Below, piece by piece: positions 44,397-52,430 of a stretch of DNA of 64,000 nt. The stretch lies in assembly GCF_037908215.1 (NCBI RefSeq), contig NZ_JBBLZC010000003.1:186001-250000 (forward strand), written 5' to 3'. Position 1 is the first letter of the stretch, and every line of letters starts with the position of its first letter. The notes below the pieces were generated by a model. That model saw nothing but the letters and a program-made list of their open reading frames with translations, had not been told where the DNA came from and made no database searches. Source of the DNA: Benzoatithermus flavus (GTDB lineage Bacteria; Pseudomonadota; Alphaproteobacteria; Geminicoccales; Geminicoccaceae). Position numbers and translations under genes: made by a program.

Positions 44397-44561
44397 TCAG
44401 CAGTTGCCCTTCTTGGCCTGACCCGGCGGGCAGAAGCCGCCGCCGTTGCCGCCGACCTGGACCTTGACCGGAACGGGCTTCACCGCGACCGACGGCGGGC
44501 GCAACTCCGCCGCGCAGGCGGCGAGGAGCAGGAAAGCGGAAAGACAGGCCGTGACACGCAT
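44397..44561 (-). CDS. Small lipoprotein (54 aa)
   Basis: A 54-residue reading frame starting MRVTACLSAFLLLAACAAEL. It has an n-region, a hydrophobic core and the lipobox LAAC with Cys16. The mature part is Pro/Val-rich (VAVKPVPVKVQVGG) and ends GFCPPGQAKKGNC with two further cysteines. The start is ATG at 44561 and the stop is TGA at 44397-44399, ten bases after the convergent 4Fe-4S gene ends. Short lipoproteins with a C-terminal 'PPGQAKKG.C' motif are common in proteobacteria; the role is unknown. Confidence 0.72.
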   Translation of the reverse strand: MRVTACLSAFLLLAACAAELRPPSVAVKPVPVKVQVGGNGGGFCPPGQAKKGNC

Positions 44562-44675
44562 GGGACTTCTGCGCAGGTACGTGGGTCGCGCAGAGAATGC
44601 CAGAGTCCCGGTTAGCGAACCATGAAGCTTCGTGCCGCTGCGCGGATTTGCCGGCTGCCGGCCCGGTGCTCGAGC

Positions 44676-44882
44676 CTATTCGAGCTCGATGGCGCCCTCG
44701 ATCACCACGTCGAGCCCGGCTTCCGGGATCGTCAGGCGCACCTCGGCCTTGAGCGCCTCGTTACCCTTGAGTCTGCCGCTCTCGAGCGCTGCCTTCACGG
44801 CGTTCTCGATCTCGCGCTGCGAGGTGACGCCCACCTTCTTCAGGAACTTGCGCAGGCTCATGTTGAGCACGTCGTCGTTCAC
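44676..44882 (-). CDS. DUF6494 small protein
   Basis: A 68-residue protein (MNDDVLNMSLRKFLKKVGV, REIENAVKAALESG, ending VVIEGAIELE) that fits DUF6494, found in alphaproteobacteria. The helical first half and beta-like tail give no functional hint. It is the third gene in a minus-strand run with the biotin/lipoate ligase-like and DUF6352 genes, 19 bases after the latter. It faces the 4Fe-4S gene. Confidence 0.78.
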   Translation of the reverse strand: MNDDVLNMSLRKFLKKVGVTSQREIENAVKAALESGRLKGNEALKAEVRLTIPEAGLDVVIEGAIELE

Positions 44883-44901
44883 GGTAACCTCTCATTCTGC
44901 A

Positions 44902-45948
44902 TCAGGATGCTTCGGCAAGTGGGAGATTTACCAAGAGATTCTGCGGCTTCAAGCGCAGCCGATGCGTCGCGTCCCGGGCCATCGCCATATAGACGGACCG
45001 GCCGCGCATGTCCGCACGCACCGCGTCCTGGTCCCCGATCTCGAGGCGAAACAGCGACAGGACGCGCGCCCGATCCTCCTCGGGGAGATCCTCGCCGGCA
45101 TAGAGAGCGTCGAGGATGGCGCTGGCTTCGGCGTCGAGGCCGAGATGCCAGCGCCAGCGCTCGTCGCACATGGACTGGAGCGGCTGGATGGCGACGGAAA
45201 GGCCGAGGAAGTGCCGCCCCCAGGCTTCGAGCACCCGGCACAGCGCGTCGAGGCCGGGGCGGGTGAAGCTCACGTCGAGGACCGTGTCGAACCGGTCGCT
45301 GCGCGCGAAGTAGCCTGCCGCATCGTCCGCGCGCAGCACGTCGAGCTCGACCCGACGCAGCCCGCTTCCTTCCTCCCTGCCGGCCGGAAGCCGGTTCGTG
45401 CTGCCGGAATCAACGGTGCGAGCACGGAGCTCGACCGTGTCGTGGTCGGCGAGCAGGACGGCGCCGTCGCGCATCGCGACGCTCTGGACGCGGAACAGGC
45501 ACTCGGCCGCCCGCAAGGTGATGCCGTCGCGGCAGCCGTCGAGAATGCCGCGCAGGATCGCGTGCACGAGATGCCCGACGAAGAGGGCGGGGATGCCGCG
45601 ATGGCCGCGCAGCACCAGCGCCAGATAGGCATCCTCGAGCGTGTCGTGGCGGAGGAGATGGTCGCGAAAGCGCGCGAACACCTCGTAATTGTCGCGCGCG
45701 TCCGGATCTCTCGGGCCGAGCAGTGTCGCGGGCGTGATCGGCCGGCGCGGATCGTCGAGAAGAGCCGCGTGCAGCGCCCGCTCGACGGCGCAGGATTCCT
45801 CGACCGGCGCGAGCTCCGGACGCAGCAGGTAGGCGCGCAGGTAATCGTCGCTCGCTCGGTGCCGGCCATCCTCGCGGCGTTCCAGGAGGTGCCAGCCCGA
45901 GCTGCGCCAGAAGTCCGGAGTCGGGAGTGCCGCCACGGCCCGTTTCAT
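44902..45948 (-). CDS. DUF6352-family protein
   Basis: A 348-residue soluble protein that I associate, from memory, with DUF6352. It starts FWRSSGWHLLERREDGRH and has conserved-looking segments DDYLRAYLLRPELAP, RDNYEVFARFRDHLL and ALFVGHLVHAILRGIL. No catalytic motif is recognisable. It lies between the biotin/lipoate ligase-like gene (16 bases) and the DUF6494 gene (19 bases), so the three probably share a transcript and a process, possibly maturation of an Fe-S or Mo enzyme. Confidence 0.7.
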   Translation of the reverse strand: MKRAVAALPTPDFWRSSGWHLLERREDGRHRASDDYLRAYLLRPELAPVEESCAVERALHAALLDDPRRPITPATLLGPRDPDARDNYEVFARFRDHLLRHDTLEDAYLALVLRGHRGIPALFVGHLVHAILRGILDGCRDGITLRAAECLFRVQSVAMRDGAVLLADHDTVELRARTVDSGSTNRLPAGREEGSGLRRVELDVLRADDAAGYFARSDRFDTVLDVSFTRPGLDALCRVLEAWGRHFLGLSVAIQPLQSMCDERWRWHLGLDAEASAILDALYAGEDLPEEDRARVLSLFRLEIGDQDAVRADMRGRSVYMAMARDATHRLRLKPQNLLVNLPLAEAS

Positions 45949-45964
45949 GCCTCACGTCGAGGGC

Positions 45965-46675
45965 TTACGGCGCTCTCTCGACGAACGGGTCGAGCCTGAG
46001 CCGCTCGCCGCCGATCAGAAAGGCGCCGTCCGCTGCGATACCTCTGATCTTGCCCGCGAGCTTCCGGCCGGCAAGGGCGATCTCGCCGGTCTCGCCGAGC
46101 TTGAAGCAGCGGGCGTTCCAGGAGGCCTGCACCGGTGTCAGGCCTTCGTCGAGCCAGCGGCCGGTCCAGAGCAGGAAGTGGCGGCAGACGCTCTCGACGA
46201 GCTGCGCCACCGTCACGTCGACCGCACCCTCCTCGTAGAGCGAGGTCCGCTCGGCGAGCCGGCCGGGATCGTCACCGAGCGGGCCCACGCCGATGGCGAG
46301 GCCCAGCACGAGCCAGGGCGGCAGCTCTCGGTGATCGGTCGTGGCCGCCATGGCGACACGCACCCGGCCGAGCAGGGCGCCATCGAGAAGGATGTCCGAA
46401 GGCCAGGCGAAGGCGATGGGCTTGCCGGGCGGGACCAGCGCGCCCAGCGCATCGCCCGTGGCCACCATGAGGACGTGGACCGCCTGCAGAGTGACGGCGG
46501 CCGGCGCTTCCGGCTCGAGCACCACGGCCATCTCCAGCCGGTCCGTGCGTTCCGTCCAGTAGACCGTGCCGTCGCCGACGCCGCGTGGTGCGGCGCGGGC
46601 GGCACGCTCGAAAGCGCCCACATCGCGGTCGACGGCGACGAGCTGGAAGGCGGGCGGCAGGACGGGCAGAGGCAT
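45965..46675 (-). CDS. Biotin/lipoate ligase-like protein
   Basis: A 236-residue protein related to the BirA/LplA fold: LEMAVVLEPEAPAAVTLQ, AFAWPSDILLDGALLGRVRVA (compare 'KWPNDIL..G.K..G') and VLGLAIGVGP. In the BirA loop the catalytic-site Lys-Trp-Pro-Asn-Asp is here Ala-Trp-Pro-Ser-Asp, so biotin-ligase activity is doubtful. The C-terminal WNARCFKLGETGEIAL may be a small SH3-like domain. It heads the minus-strand run with DUF6352 and DUF6494 and is divergent from a FAD oxidoreductase. Confidence 0.72.
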   Translation of the reverse strand: MPLPVLPPAFQLVAVDRDVGAFERAARAAPRGVGDGTVYWTERTDRLEMAVVLEPEAPAAVTLQAVHVLMVATGDALGALVPPGKPIAFAWPSDILLDGALLGRVRVAMAATTDHRELPPWLVLGLAIGVGPLGDDPGRLAERTSLYEEGAVDVTVAQLVESVCRHFLLWTGRWLDEGLTPVQASWNARCFKLGETGEIALAGRKLAGKIRGIAADGAFLIGGERLRLDPFVERAP

Positions 46676-46749
46676 CGGAACCTTGCAGCGGGAGCTTCAG
46701 ATGGAGCGCCGCGACGGCTAGGCTCGCGCGGCAAGCGCCGAGGTACATA

Positions 46750-48105
46750 ATGACCATCGAAAGCGATCTCTACCACCCCGGACATTACGACCGCAGCCGC
46801 CCGGTCCCGAGCTACTGGGAGGCGACGGGCGGGCCGCCGCCCGCTGGCGTCGGGTCGCTCACGGGCGACATCACTACCTCGATCGCGATCATCGGCGGCG
46901 GCTATACCGGCCTGTCCGCAGCCTACCATCTTGCCAGGGAGCACGGGATCGCTGCCGCCGTGCTCGAGGCCGGACCCATCGGCTGGGGCGCTTCCGGCCG
47001 CAACGGCGGCTTCTGCGGCCTCGGCGGCAGCAAGATGGGCTACCGGCTCATGGCACAGCGCTTCGGCACGGCCGAGACGCGGTGCTTCTTCGAGGCCCAG
47101 AAGGCGGGCGTGGCGCTGGTCCGGAGCCTCGCCGCCGAGGAGGGGATCGACATCGAGCCTGCGGGCGAGGGCGAGCACTATCTCGCGCACAAGCCGAGCC
47201 GCTGGCACGTGCTCGAGAACTACGCCGGCACGGTGCAGCGCCTGTTCGGCGAGCGCTGGGCGCTCTGGCGCAAGCCCGAGCTCGAGGAGCGGCTCCTGCG
47301 CTCGCCCGAAGCGCACGGCTGCCTCTTCATCCCGCACTATCTGGGCCTGCATCCCTTGCGCTACGTGCGCGGGCTCGCGGCCGCCGCCGTCCGACGCGGC
47401 GCATCGGTCTTCGAGCGCACGCCGGTCACGGCCTGGCAGCGGACGGACGGTCGGCACCGCCTGGTGACACCTCACGGAACCGTGACCGCCGAGCGCGTGC
47501 TCGTCGCCACGAACGGCTACACGCCCGAAGGCCTCGATCCCGCCCTGCACGGGCGGCTCCTCCCGGCACTCTCGAGCATCGTCGTCACCCGCCCGCTGAG
47601 CCCGGACGAGCAGGCGGCGCAGGGCTGGGTTCGGCCGGCGCTGGTCGCCGACACGCGCAACCTCCTGTTCTACATCCGCCTCTTGCGCGATGGCCGCCTC
47701 CTGTTCGGCGCTCGCGGCGGCACCGACGCATCGCCCGCCGCCTTCGCGCGGCGCCGTGCCTGGATGGAGCGCCGGCTCGGCGAGAAGTTCCCGGCCTGGC
47801 GCGGAGTCGGGATCGATTATGCCTGGTGGGGTCTCGTCTGCCTCGCGAGGGATCTCCTCCCGCATCTCGGCTGGCTCGACGACGGCCGGAGCACGCTCGC
47901 CGCGCTCGCCTATCACGGCAGCGGCGTTTCCTTCGCCACCATGTTCGGCCGCGCCGCCGCCGCCCGCCTCGCCGGCCGCGAGCCCGACCCGCCGCTGCCG
48001 GACTTCGTGCTCGCACCACCGCCGCGTTTTCCGGTGCCCGGCCTGCGCCTGACCGCGCTGCGCGCGGCCTACGCCGCTTACGGCTTCAAGGACGAATGGC
48101 TCTGA
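46750..48105 (+). CDS. FAD-dependent oxidoreductase, PuuB/OrdL-like
   Basis: A 451-residue flavoprotein beginning with DLYHPGHYDRSRPVPSYWEA, the leader typical of gamma-glutamylputrescine oxidase-like enzymes. It has the Rossmann motif IAIIGGGYTGLSAAYHLA, then GWGASGRNGGFCGLGGSKMG and a C-terminal flavin segment ALAYHGSGVSFATMFG. Such enzymes oxidise amines or N-alkyl amino acids with O2 or an electron carrier. The substrate is unknown; no polyamine genes are adjacent. The start is ATG at 46750; the ligase-like gene is divergent 74 bp upstream. Confidence 0.87.
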   Translation: MTIESDLYHPGHYDRSRPVPSYWEATGGPPPAGVGSLTGDITTSIAIIGGGYTGLSAAYHLAREHGIAAAVLEAGPIGWGASGRNGGFCGLGGSKMGYRLMAQRFGTAETRCFFEAQKAGVALVRSLAAEEGIDIEPAGEGEHYLAHKPSRWHVLENYAGTVQRLFGERWALWRKPELEERLLRSPEAHGCLFIPHYLGLHPLRYVRGLAAAAVRRGASVFERTPVTAWQRTDGRHRLVTPHGTVTAERVLVATNGYTPEGLDPALHGRLLPALSSIVVTRPLSPDEQAAQGWVRPALVADTRNLLFYIRLLRDGRLLFGARGGTDASPAAFARRRAWMERRLGEKFPAWRGVGIDYAWWGLVCLARDLLPHLGWLDDGRSTLAALAYHGSGVSFATMFGRAAAARLAGREPDPPLPDFVLAPPPRFPVPGLRLTALRAAYAAYGFKDEWL

Positions 48106-48118
48106 CGTCGGCGCCCGC

Positions 48119-48140
48119 CCGCCTCATACCGAACCCGGAT
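48119..48140 (+). repeat. Short intergenic repeat, copy 2
   Basis: This copy matches 8635-8656 at 19 of 22 positions and likewise sits just after a plus-strand stop codon (13 bases). It runs into a small hairpin, CGGAT-G-ATCCG. The rest of the 119-bp gap between two convergent genes has no gene that I can see. Confidence 0.35.
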
Positions 48141-48224
48141 GATCCGCGTCTGCTTGCGCCCGTTCCAGGTAGCCGACCGGCAGAGGCAGCCGGGAAGGTG
48201 GTGCAGGCTTCGGCCGGGCGGGTA

Positions 48225-48674
48225 TCAAAGGCGCTTCGCCATGAGCTGCCAGTCCGTCGCCGCGAAACCGCGCCGGTCGTAGACGGTTCGCGCCGGGACG
48301 TTCTCGGGATCGACGACGAGGAAGAGCGCCTTGAGGCCGAGCGCCCGCGCCTCTTCCTCGAGCCGCGTCATCACCGCCGACCCGATGCCGCGGCCGCGCG
48401 CCGCCGGGACGAGATAGAGCTCGTCCACGAACGCATCGGGGCCGCCATACTCGATCCCGAAGCCGAGGCCCAGCACCGCGTAGCCGACGACCGGCCCCGC
48501 GCCGTCGCGGATCAGCCAGGCGCGCGCCAAGGGGTGGCCCCGTGCTATCATGGCGACGGCGGCAGCGCCGCGCTCGTCCAAGGGTGCGCCGCTCGTGGCG
48601 TGAAAGGCGCGGGCAAGCTCGAGGAGCACCGTCTCCTCGGCCGGCCCCACGGGCACGAGCTCGACGTCGGTCAT
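48225..48674 (-). CDS. GNAT-family N-acetyltransferase
   Basis: A 149-residue acetyltransferase. The acetyl-CoA-binding motif A is LYLVPAARGRGIGSAVMTRL (R/Q-x2-G-x-G/A), preceded by VVGYAVLGLGFGIEYGG and followed by VVDPENVPARTVYDRRGFAA, the usual motif B. The substrate cannot be read from the sequence. The ATG at 48674 gives a standard GNAT length; the frame is open further upstream but without similarity. It lies 94 bases downstream of a small secreted-protein gene on the same strand. Confidence 0.88.
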   Translation of the reverse strand: MTDVELVPVGPAEETVLLELARAFHATSGAPLDERGAAAVAMIARGHPLARAWLIRDGAGPVVGYAVLGLGFGIEYGGPDAFVDELYLVPAARGRGIGSAVMTRLEEEARALGLKALFLVVDPENVPARTVYDRRGFAATDWQLMAKRL

Positions 48675-48768
48675 GCGCGTCACCTCTGCTCTCGGCACGC
48701 GGCGGAGCTTTCGCCGAGGAAGGCAGCGGGCGTCAACCGTCGGGCTGGAAGGTGCGGCGTCGCTGCGC

Positions 48769-49089
48769 TCAGACCGCAGGATCGACCGCCCTCGGCTCGA
48801 GAGGCTCCCAATCCTCGCCGGCGGCGAGCACGCAGGCGAGGCCGTTGGGCATGAGGCTGACGATCGTCCAGGTCCTGCTCCTCGCCGACGCGAACACCTG
48901 CAGCAGGTTGCCGTTGGTCTGCAGACCGAGCGAGACCGGCGTCTCCTCGTACTTCGCCCCGAGCTCACGGGCGATCTCGCGGTAATCGTGGCAGAGAGAC
49001 GGTGTTCCCGGCGCTGCCGTTTGCGCCTCCGCTCCGGCCGCGAACAGGAGCGTGCCGATCGTGGCAGCAGCGAAGCCGAGCTCGTGCAT
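48769..49089 (-). CDS. Small exported protein of unknown function
   Basis: A 106-residue protein with a signal peptide (LGFAAATIGTLLFAAGAEAQ) and a mature part containing CHDYREIARELGAKYEETPVS, LQVFASARSRTWTIV and MPNGLACVLAAGEDWEPL. Two cysteines could form a disulfide. Similar proteins of about 100 residues with the 'F.s....TWT......G..C....G..W' pattern are common in alphaproteobacteria but have no assigned function. The ATG at 49089 sits at the start of the leader. Confidence 0.72.
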   Translation of the reverse strand: MHELGFAAATIGTLLFAAGAEAQTAAPGTPSLCHDYREIARELGAKYEETPVSLGLQTNGNLLQVFASARSRTWTIVSLMPNGLACVLAAGEDWEPLEPRAVDPAV

Positions 49090-49257
49090 GGCGTTCAGCC
49101 TTCCGTTCGACCGCGGCCGTGATCGGCCGGCGGACCGCATCAGGAAAGCACGGCGGCCTTACGATCGCGTTAACGCCGGACGGCCTCCCGCTGGCGCGCC
49201 CGGCAGCCCCCGCCTAAGCTTCCTGGCGATCCGCCACCGACGAGGTGCGTGCCCGCC

Positions 49258-50694
49258 ATGACCACGACCGATCCTGCTCTCCTCTCCGCCGCCGAACTGC
49301 TCCGCCTCTACCGTCGCAAGGCGCTCTCGCCGGTGGAGACGGCGGAAGCCTGTCTCGCGCGGGTCCGGCGCTGGAACGGGTCGATGGGAGCCTTCACCTT
49401 CGTGGACGAGGAGGGAGCGCTCGCCGCCGCGCGCGCCTCCGCGGCGCGCTGGCAGCGGGGCGAGCCGTGCGGCCCGCTCGACGGCGTGCCGACGACGGTC
49501 AAGGATCTCGTCCTGGTCAAGGGCTGGACGGCCCGGCGCGGCAGCCACAGCACCGAGGGCCAGCCGCCGGCCGCCGAGGACGCGCCGGCGACCGCCCGTT
49601 TACGCGAGGCCGGGGCCGTGCTCCTGGGCAGCACCACGACCCCGGAGTTCGGCTGGAAGGCCGTGACCGACAACCCTCTGGGCGAAATCGCGCGCAATCC
49701 CTGGAACCCGGCGCTGACACCGGGCGGATCGAGCGGTGGGGCGGCGGTCGCGGCGGCGCTCGGCATGGGAGCCCTTCATCTCGGTACGGACGGCGGCGGC
49801 TCGATTCGCATCCCTGCGGGCCTCACCGGCATCGTCGGCCTGAAGCCGACTTTCGGCCGCGTGCCGGCCTGGCCGCTGTCACCCTTCGGCACGGTGGCGC
49901 ATCTGGGGCCCATGACGCGCACGGTCGAGGACGCGGCCCTCATGCTCACCACGATCAGCCGGCCCGATCGGCGCGACTGGCACGCGCTCCCGCCCGAGCC
50001 GCGCGATTACAGGATCGGACTCGAGGGCGGCCTCGCCGGCCTGCGGGTGGCGGCGAGCGCTGCGCTCGGCTTCGTGAGCGTCGATCCCGAGGTTCTGCGC
50101 GTCTTCCGGAGTGCGGTCGCGACCCTGGCCGATCTCGGCGCCGAGGTCGAGGAGACCGATCCGCCGGTGGGCGATCCGCAGGAGCTCTTCGCCCGCACTT
50201 GGTTTCCGGCCGCCACCCGCCTGGTCGAGAAGCTGCCGGCCGAGGCGCGGGCGCGGATGGATCCGGGCCTCCTCGCGATCGCGACGGAAGGGGCATGCTA
50301 CGGCCGGGCCGAGCTGCAGGATGCGGCCCTCGAGCGGGGCGAGCTCGGGGTGCGCCTGCAGCTCTTCTTTGCAGCGTACGATCTGCTCGTGACCCCGGCC
50401 GTGGCCGTGCCGGCGTTTCCCGTCCTCCGCACGCAGCCGGGCCCGCAGGCCGATCCGCGCTGGACCGCCTGGGCCGGCCTCAGCTATCCCTTCAACCTGA
50501 CGCAGCAGCCCGCGATCAGCGTGCCTGCCGGCTTCACCGAAGACGGCCTGCCGGTAGGGCTGCAGATCGTGGCGGCGAAATATGCCGATGCGCTGGTCCT
50601 GCGCGCCGCGCGCGCCTTCGCGGCCGCGTGCCCGCAGCCCGTGGCGGACACGCCGCGGTCACCCTCCGCGCAAGAGCCTGCTGCCCCGGTTTGA
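49258..50694 (+). CDS. Amidase (amidase-signature family)
   Basis: A 478-residue enzyme of the amidase-signature superfamily. The catalytic Lys is in TTVKDLVLV (about residue 82), the cis-Ser in TPGGSSGGAAVAAALG (about 158-159) and the nucleophile Ser in GTDGGGSIRIPA (about 182). It hydrolyses an unknown amide. It is not a clear GatA, because GatB/GatC are absent and GatA-specific context is missing. The ATG at 49258 is preferred over GTG at 49249 by spacing from GAGG. A DppA-like peptide-binding protein gene follows 85 bases downstream, so the two may act together on an imported peptide or amide. Confidence 0.88.
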   Translation: MTTTDPALLSAAELLRLYRRKALSPVETAEACLARVRRWNGSMGAFTFVDEEGALAAARASAARWQRGEPCGPLDGVPTTVKDLVLVKGWTARRGSHSTEGQPPAAEDAPATARLREAGAVLLGSTTTPEFGWKAVTDNPLGEIARNPWNPALTPGGSSGGAAVAAALGMGALHLGTDGGGSIRIPAGLTGIVGLKPTFGRVPAWPLSPFGTVAHLGPMTRTVEDAALMLTTISRPDRRDWHALPPEPRDYRIGLEGGLAGLRVAASAALGFVSVDPEVLRVFRSAVATLADLGAEVEETDPPVGDPQELFARTWFPAATRLVEKLPAEARARMDPGLLAIATEGACYGRAELQDAALERGELGVRLQLFFAAYDLLVTPAVAVPAFPVLRTQPGPQADPRWTAWAGLSYPFNLTQQPAISVPAGFTEDGLPVGLQIVAAKYADALVLRAARAFAAACPQPVADTPRSPSAQEPAAPV

Positions 50695-50779
50695 CTTGGG
50701 CGTGCCCCCATGCTTCGCTGATCCGCAGCCGCGCACCGGAAAATCGGGGCGCCATGAACGGTTTTCGGGAGGTACTCGA

Positions 50780-52375
50780 ATGCGATTCGTCGCGAAGACG
50801 GCCATGCTCGCGGCCGCGTCGCTGCTGGCGCTCGGCGCCGCGGCCGAGGCCAAGACGCTCGTATTCTGCTCCGAGGGCAGCCCCGAGGGCTTCAACCCGC
50901 AGCTCTTCACTGCCGGCACCACCTTCGATGCCAGCTCGCGCCCGATCTACAACCGCCTCGTCGAGTTCGAGCGCGGCTCGACGACGATCAAGCCGGGCCT
51001 CGCCGAGAGCTGGACCGTGTCGGACGACGGGATGACCTACACCTTCAAGCTGCGCCAGGGGGTGAAGTGGCACAGCACGAAGGCGTTCAAGCCCACGCGC
51101 GCGTTCAACGCCGACGACGTGGTCTTCTCGATCGAGCGGCAGCGCGACAAGAATCACCCCTACCACAACGTCTCGGGCGGCACCTACGAGTACTTCGACA
51201 GCATGAGCATGGGCGAGCTCATCAAGGCGGTGGAGAAGGTGGACGACCACACCGTACGCCTCGTCCTCAACCGGCCCGAAGCGCCCATGCTCGCCGACCT
51301 CGCCATGGACTTCGCCTCGATCATGTCGGCCGAGTACGCCGATGCGATGATGAAGGCGGGCACGCCCGAGAAGCTCGATCTCGAGCCCGTGGGCACGGGG
51401 CCATTCCAGCTCGTCGCCTACCAGAAGGACGCGGTGATCCGCTACAAAGCCAATCCCGACTACTGGGAAGGCAAGGCCGCGATCGACAATCTCGTGTTCG
51501 CGATCACGCCCGACCCCTCGGTCCGCTGGCAGAAGCTCAAGGCCGGCGAGTGTCACGTCATGCCCTACCCGAACCCTGCCGACATCCCGGCGATGAAGCA
51601 GGACCCGAACGTCAACGTGATGCAGCAGGAGGGGCTCAACGTCGGCTATCTCGCCTTCAACACCGAGAAGAAGCCGTTCGACGACAAGCGCGTGCGCCAG
51701 GCGCTCAACATGGCGATCAACAAGCAGGCGATCATCGACGCCGTGTTCCAGGGGGCGGGCAAGGTCGCGAAGAACCCGATCCCGCCCACGATCTGGTCCT
51801 ACAACGACGCGGTGAAGGACTACCCCTACGATCCGAACCAGGCGAAGAAGCTCCTGCAGGAGGCGGGGGTGAGCGGGCTCAAGACCAATATCTGGGCGAT
51901 GCCCGTGAGCCGTCCCTACAACCCGAACGCGCGGCGCATGGCCGAGCTGATCCAGGCCGACTGGCGCGCGGTCGGGGTCGAGGCCGAGATCGTGAGCTAC
52001 GAGTGGGGCGAGTATCTCAAGCGCTCCAGCGCCGGCGAGCACCAGACCGTGCTTTTGGGCTGGACCGGCGACAACGGCGACCCCGACAATTTCCTGGGAA
52101 CGCTCCTGGGCTGCGACGGAGCGCACGGCGGCGCCAACCGGGCGCGCTGGTGCTACCAGCCGTTCGACGACCTGATCCAGAAGGCGAAGCGCGTGTCCGA
52201 CATGGCCGAGCGCACGAAGCTCTACGAGCAGGCGCAGGTCGTGTTCAAGGAGGAGGCGCCCTGGGTCACGATCGCCCACTCGGTGGTCTACGAGCCCGTG
52301 CGCAAGGAGGTCGAGGGCTACAAGGTCTCGCCCTTGGGCGTGCACGTGTTCTACGGCGTGGACATCAAGGGCTGA
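50780..52375 (+). CDS. dppA: ABC transporter substrate-binding protein, dipeptide/oligopeptide type
   Basis: A 531-residue periplasmic protein of the SBP family 5. The signal peptide is AMLAAASLLALGAAAEA, and the mature part starts KTLVFCSEGSPEGFNPQL. Typical segments are GLAESWTVSDDGMTYTFKLR, FNADDVVFSIER, PVGTGPFQLV and LLGWTGDNGDPDNFLG, the last close to DppA of dipeptide/haem uptake. GGGAGG lies eight bases before the ATG. The permease and ATPase genes that normally follow are missing: a strong terminator and then a mobile element come directly after the stop. It is therefore an orphan binding protein, possibly sharing a permease elsewhere. Confidence 0.9.
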   Translation: MRFVAKTAMLAAASLLALGAAAEAKTLVFCSEGSPEGFNPQLFTAGTTFDASSRPIYNRLVEFERGSTTIKPGLAESWTVSDDGMTYTFKLRQGVKWHSTKAFKPTRAFNADDVVFSIERQRDKNHPYHNVSGGTYEYFDSMSMGELIKAVEKVDDHTVRLVLNRPEAPMLADLAMDFASIMSAEYADAMMKAGTPEKLDLEPVGTGPFQLVAYQKDAVIRYKANPDYWEGKAAIDNLVFAITPDPSVRWQKLKAGECHVMPYPNPADIPAMKQDPNVNVMQQEGLNVGYLAFNTEKKPFDDKRVRQALNMAINKQAIIDAVFQGAGKVAKNPIPPTIWSYNDAVKDYPYDPNQAKKLLQEAGVSGLKTNIWAMPVSRPYNPNARRMAELIQADWRAVGVEAEIVSYEWGEYLKRSSAGEHQTVLLGWTGDNGDPDNFLGTLLGCDGAHGGANRARWCYQPFDDLIQKAKRVSDMAERTKLYEQAQVVFKEEAPWVTIAHSVVYEPVRKEVEGYKVSPLGVHVFYGVDIKG

Positions 52376-52382
52376 GCCGAGC

Positions 52383-52430
52383 GCGAGCCTCGGAACGCGC
52401 GTGAACTGCCGCGTTCCGAGGCTCGCTTTA
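52383..52430 (+). terminator. Rho-independent terminator of dppA
   Basis: A perfect 17-bp stem: GCGAGCCTCGGAACGCG (52383-52399) pairs with 52410-52426 across a 10-base loop, eight bases after the dppA stop, and is followed by TTTA. The T-run is cut short at the boundary of the mobile element (52428), so the element appears to have inserted at the terminator tail. Confidence 0.85.
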
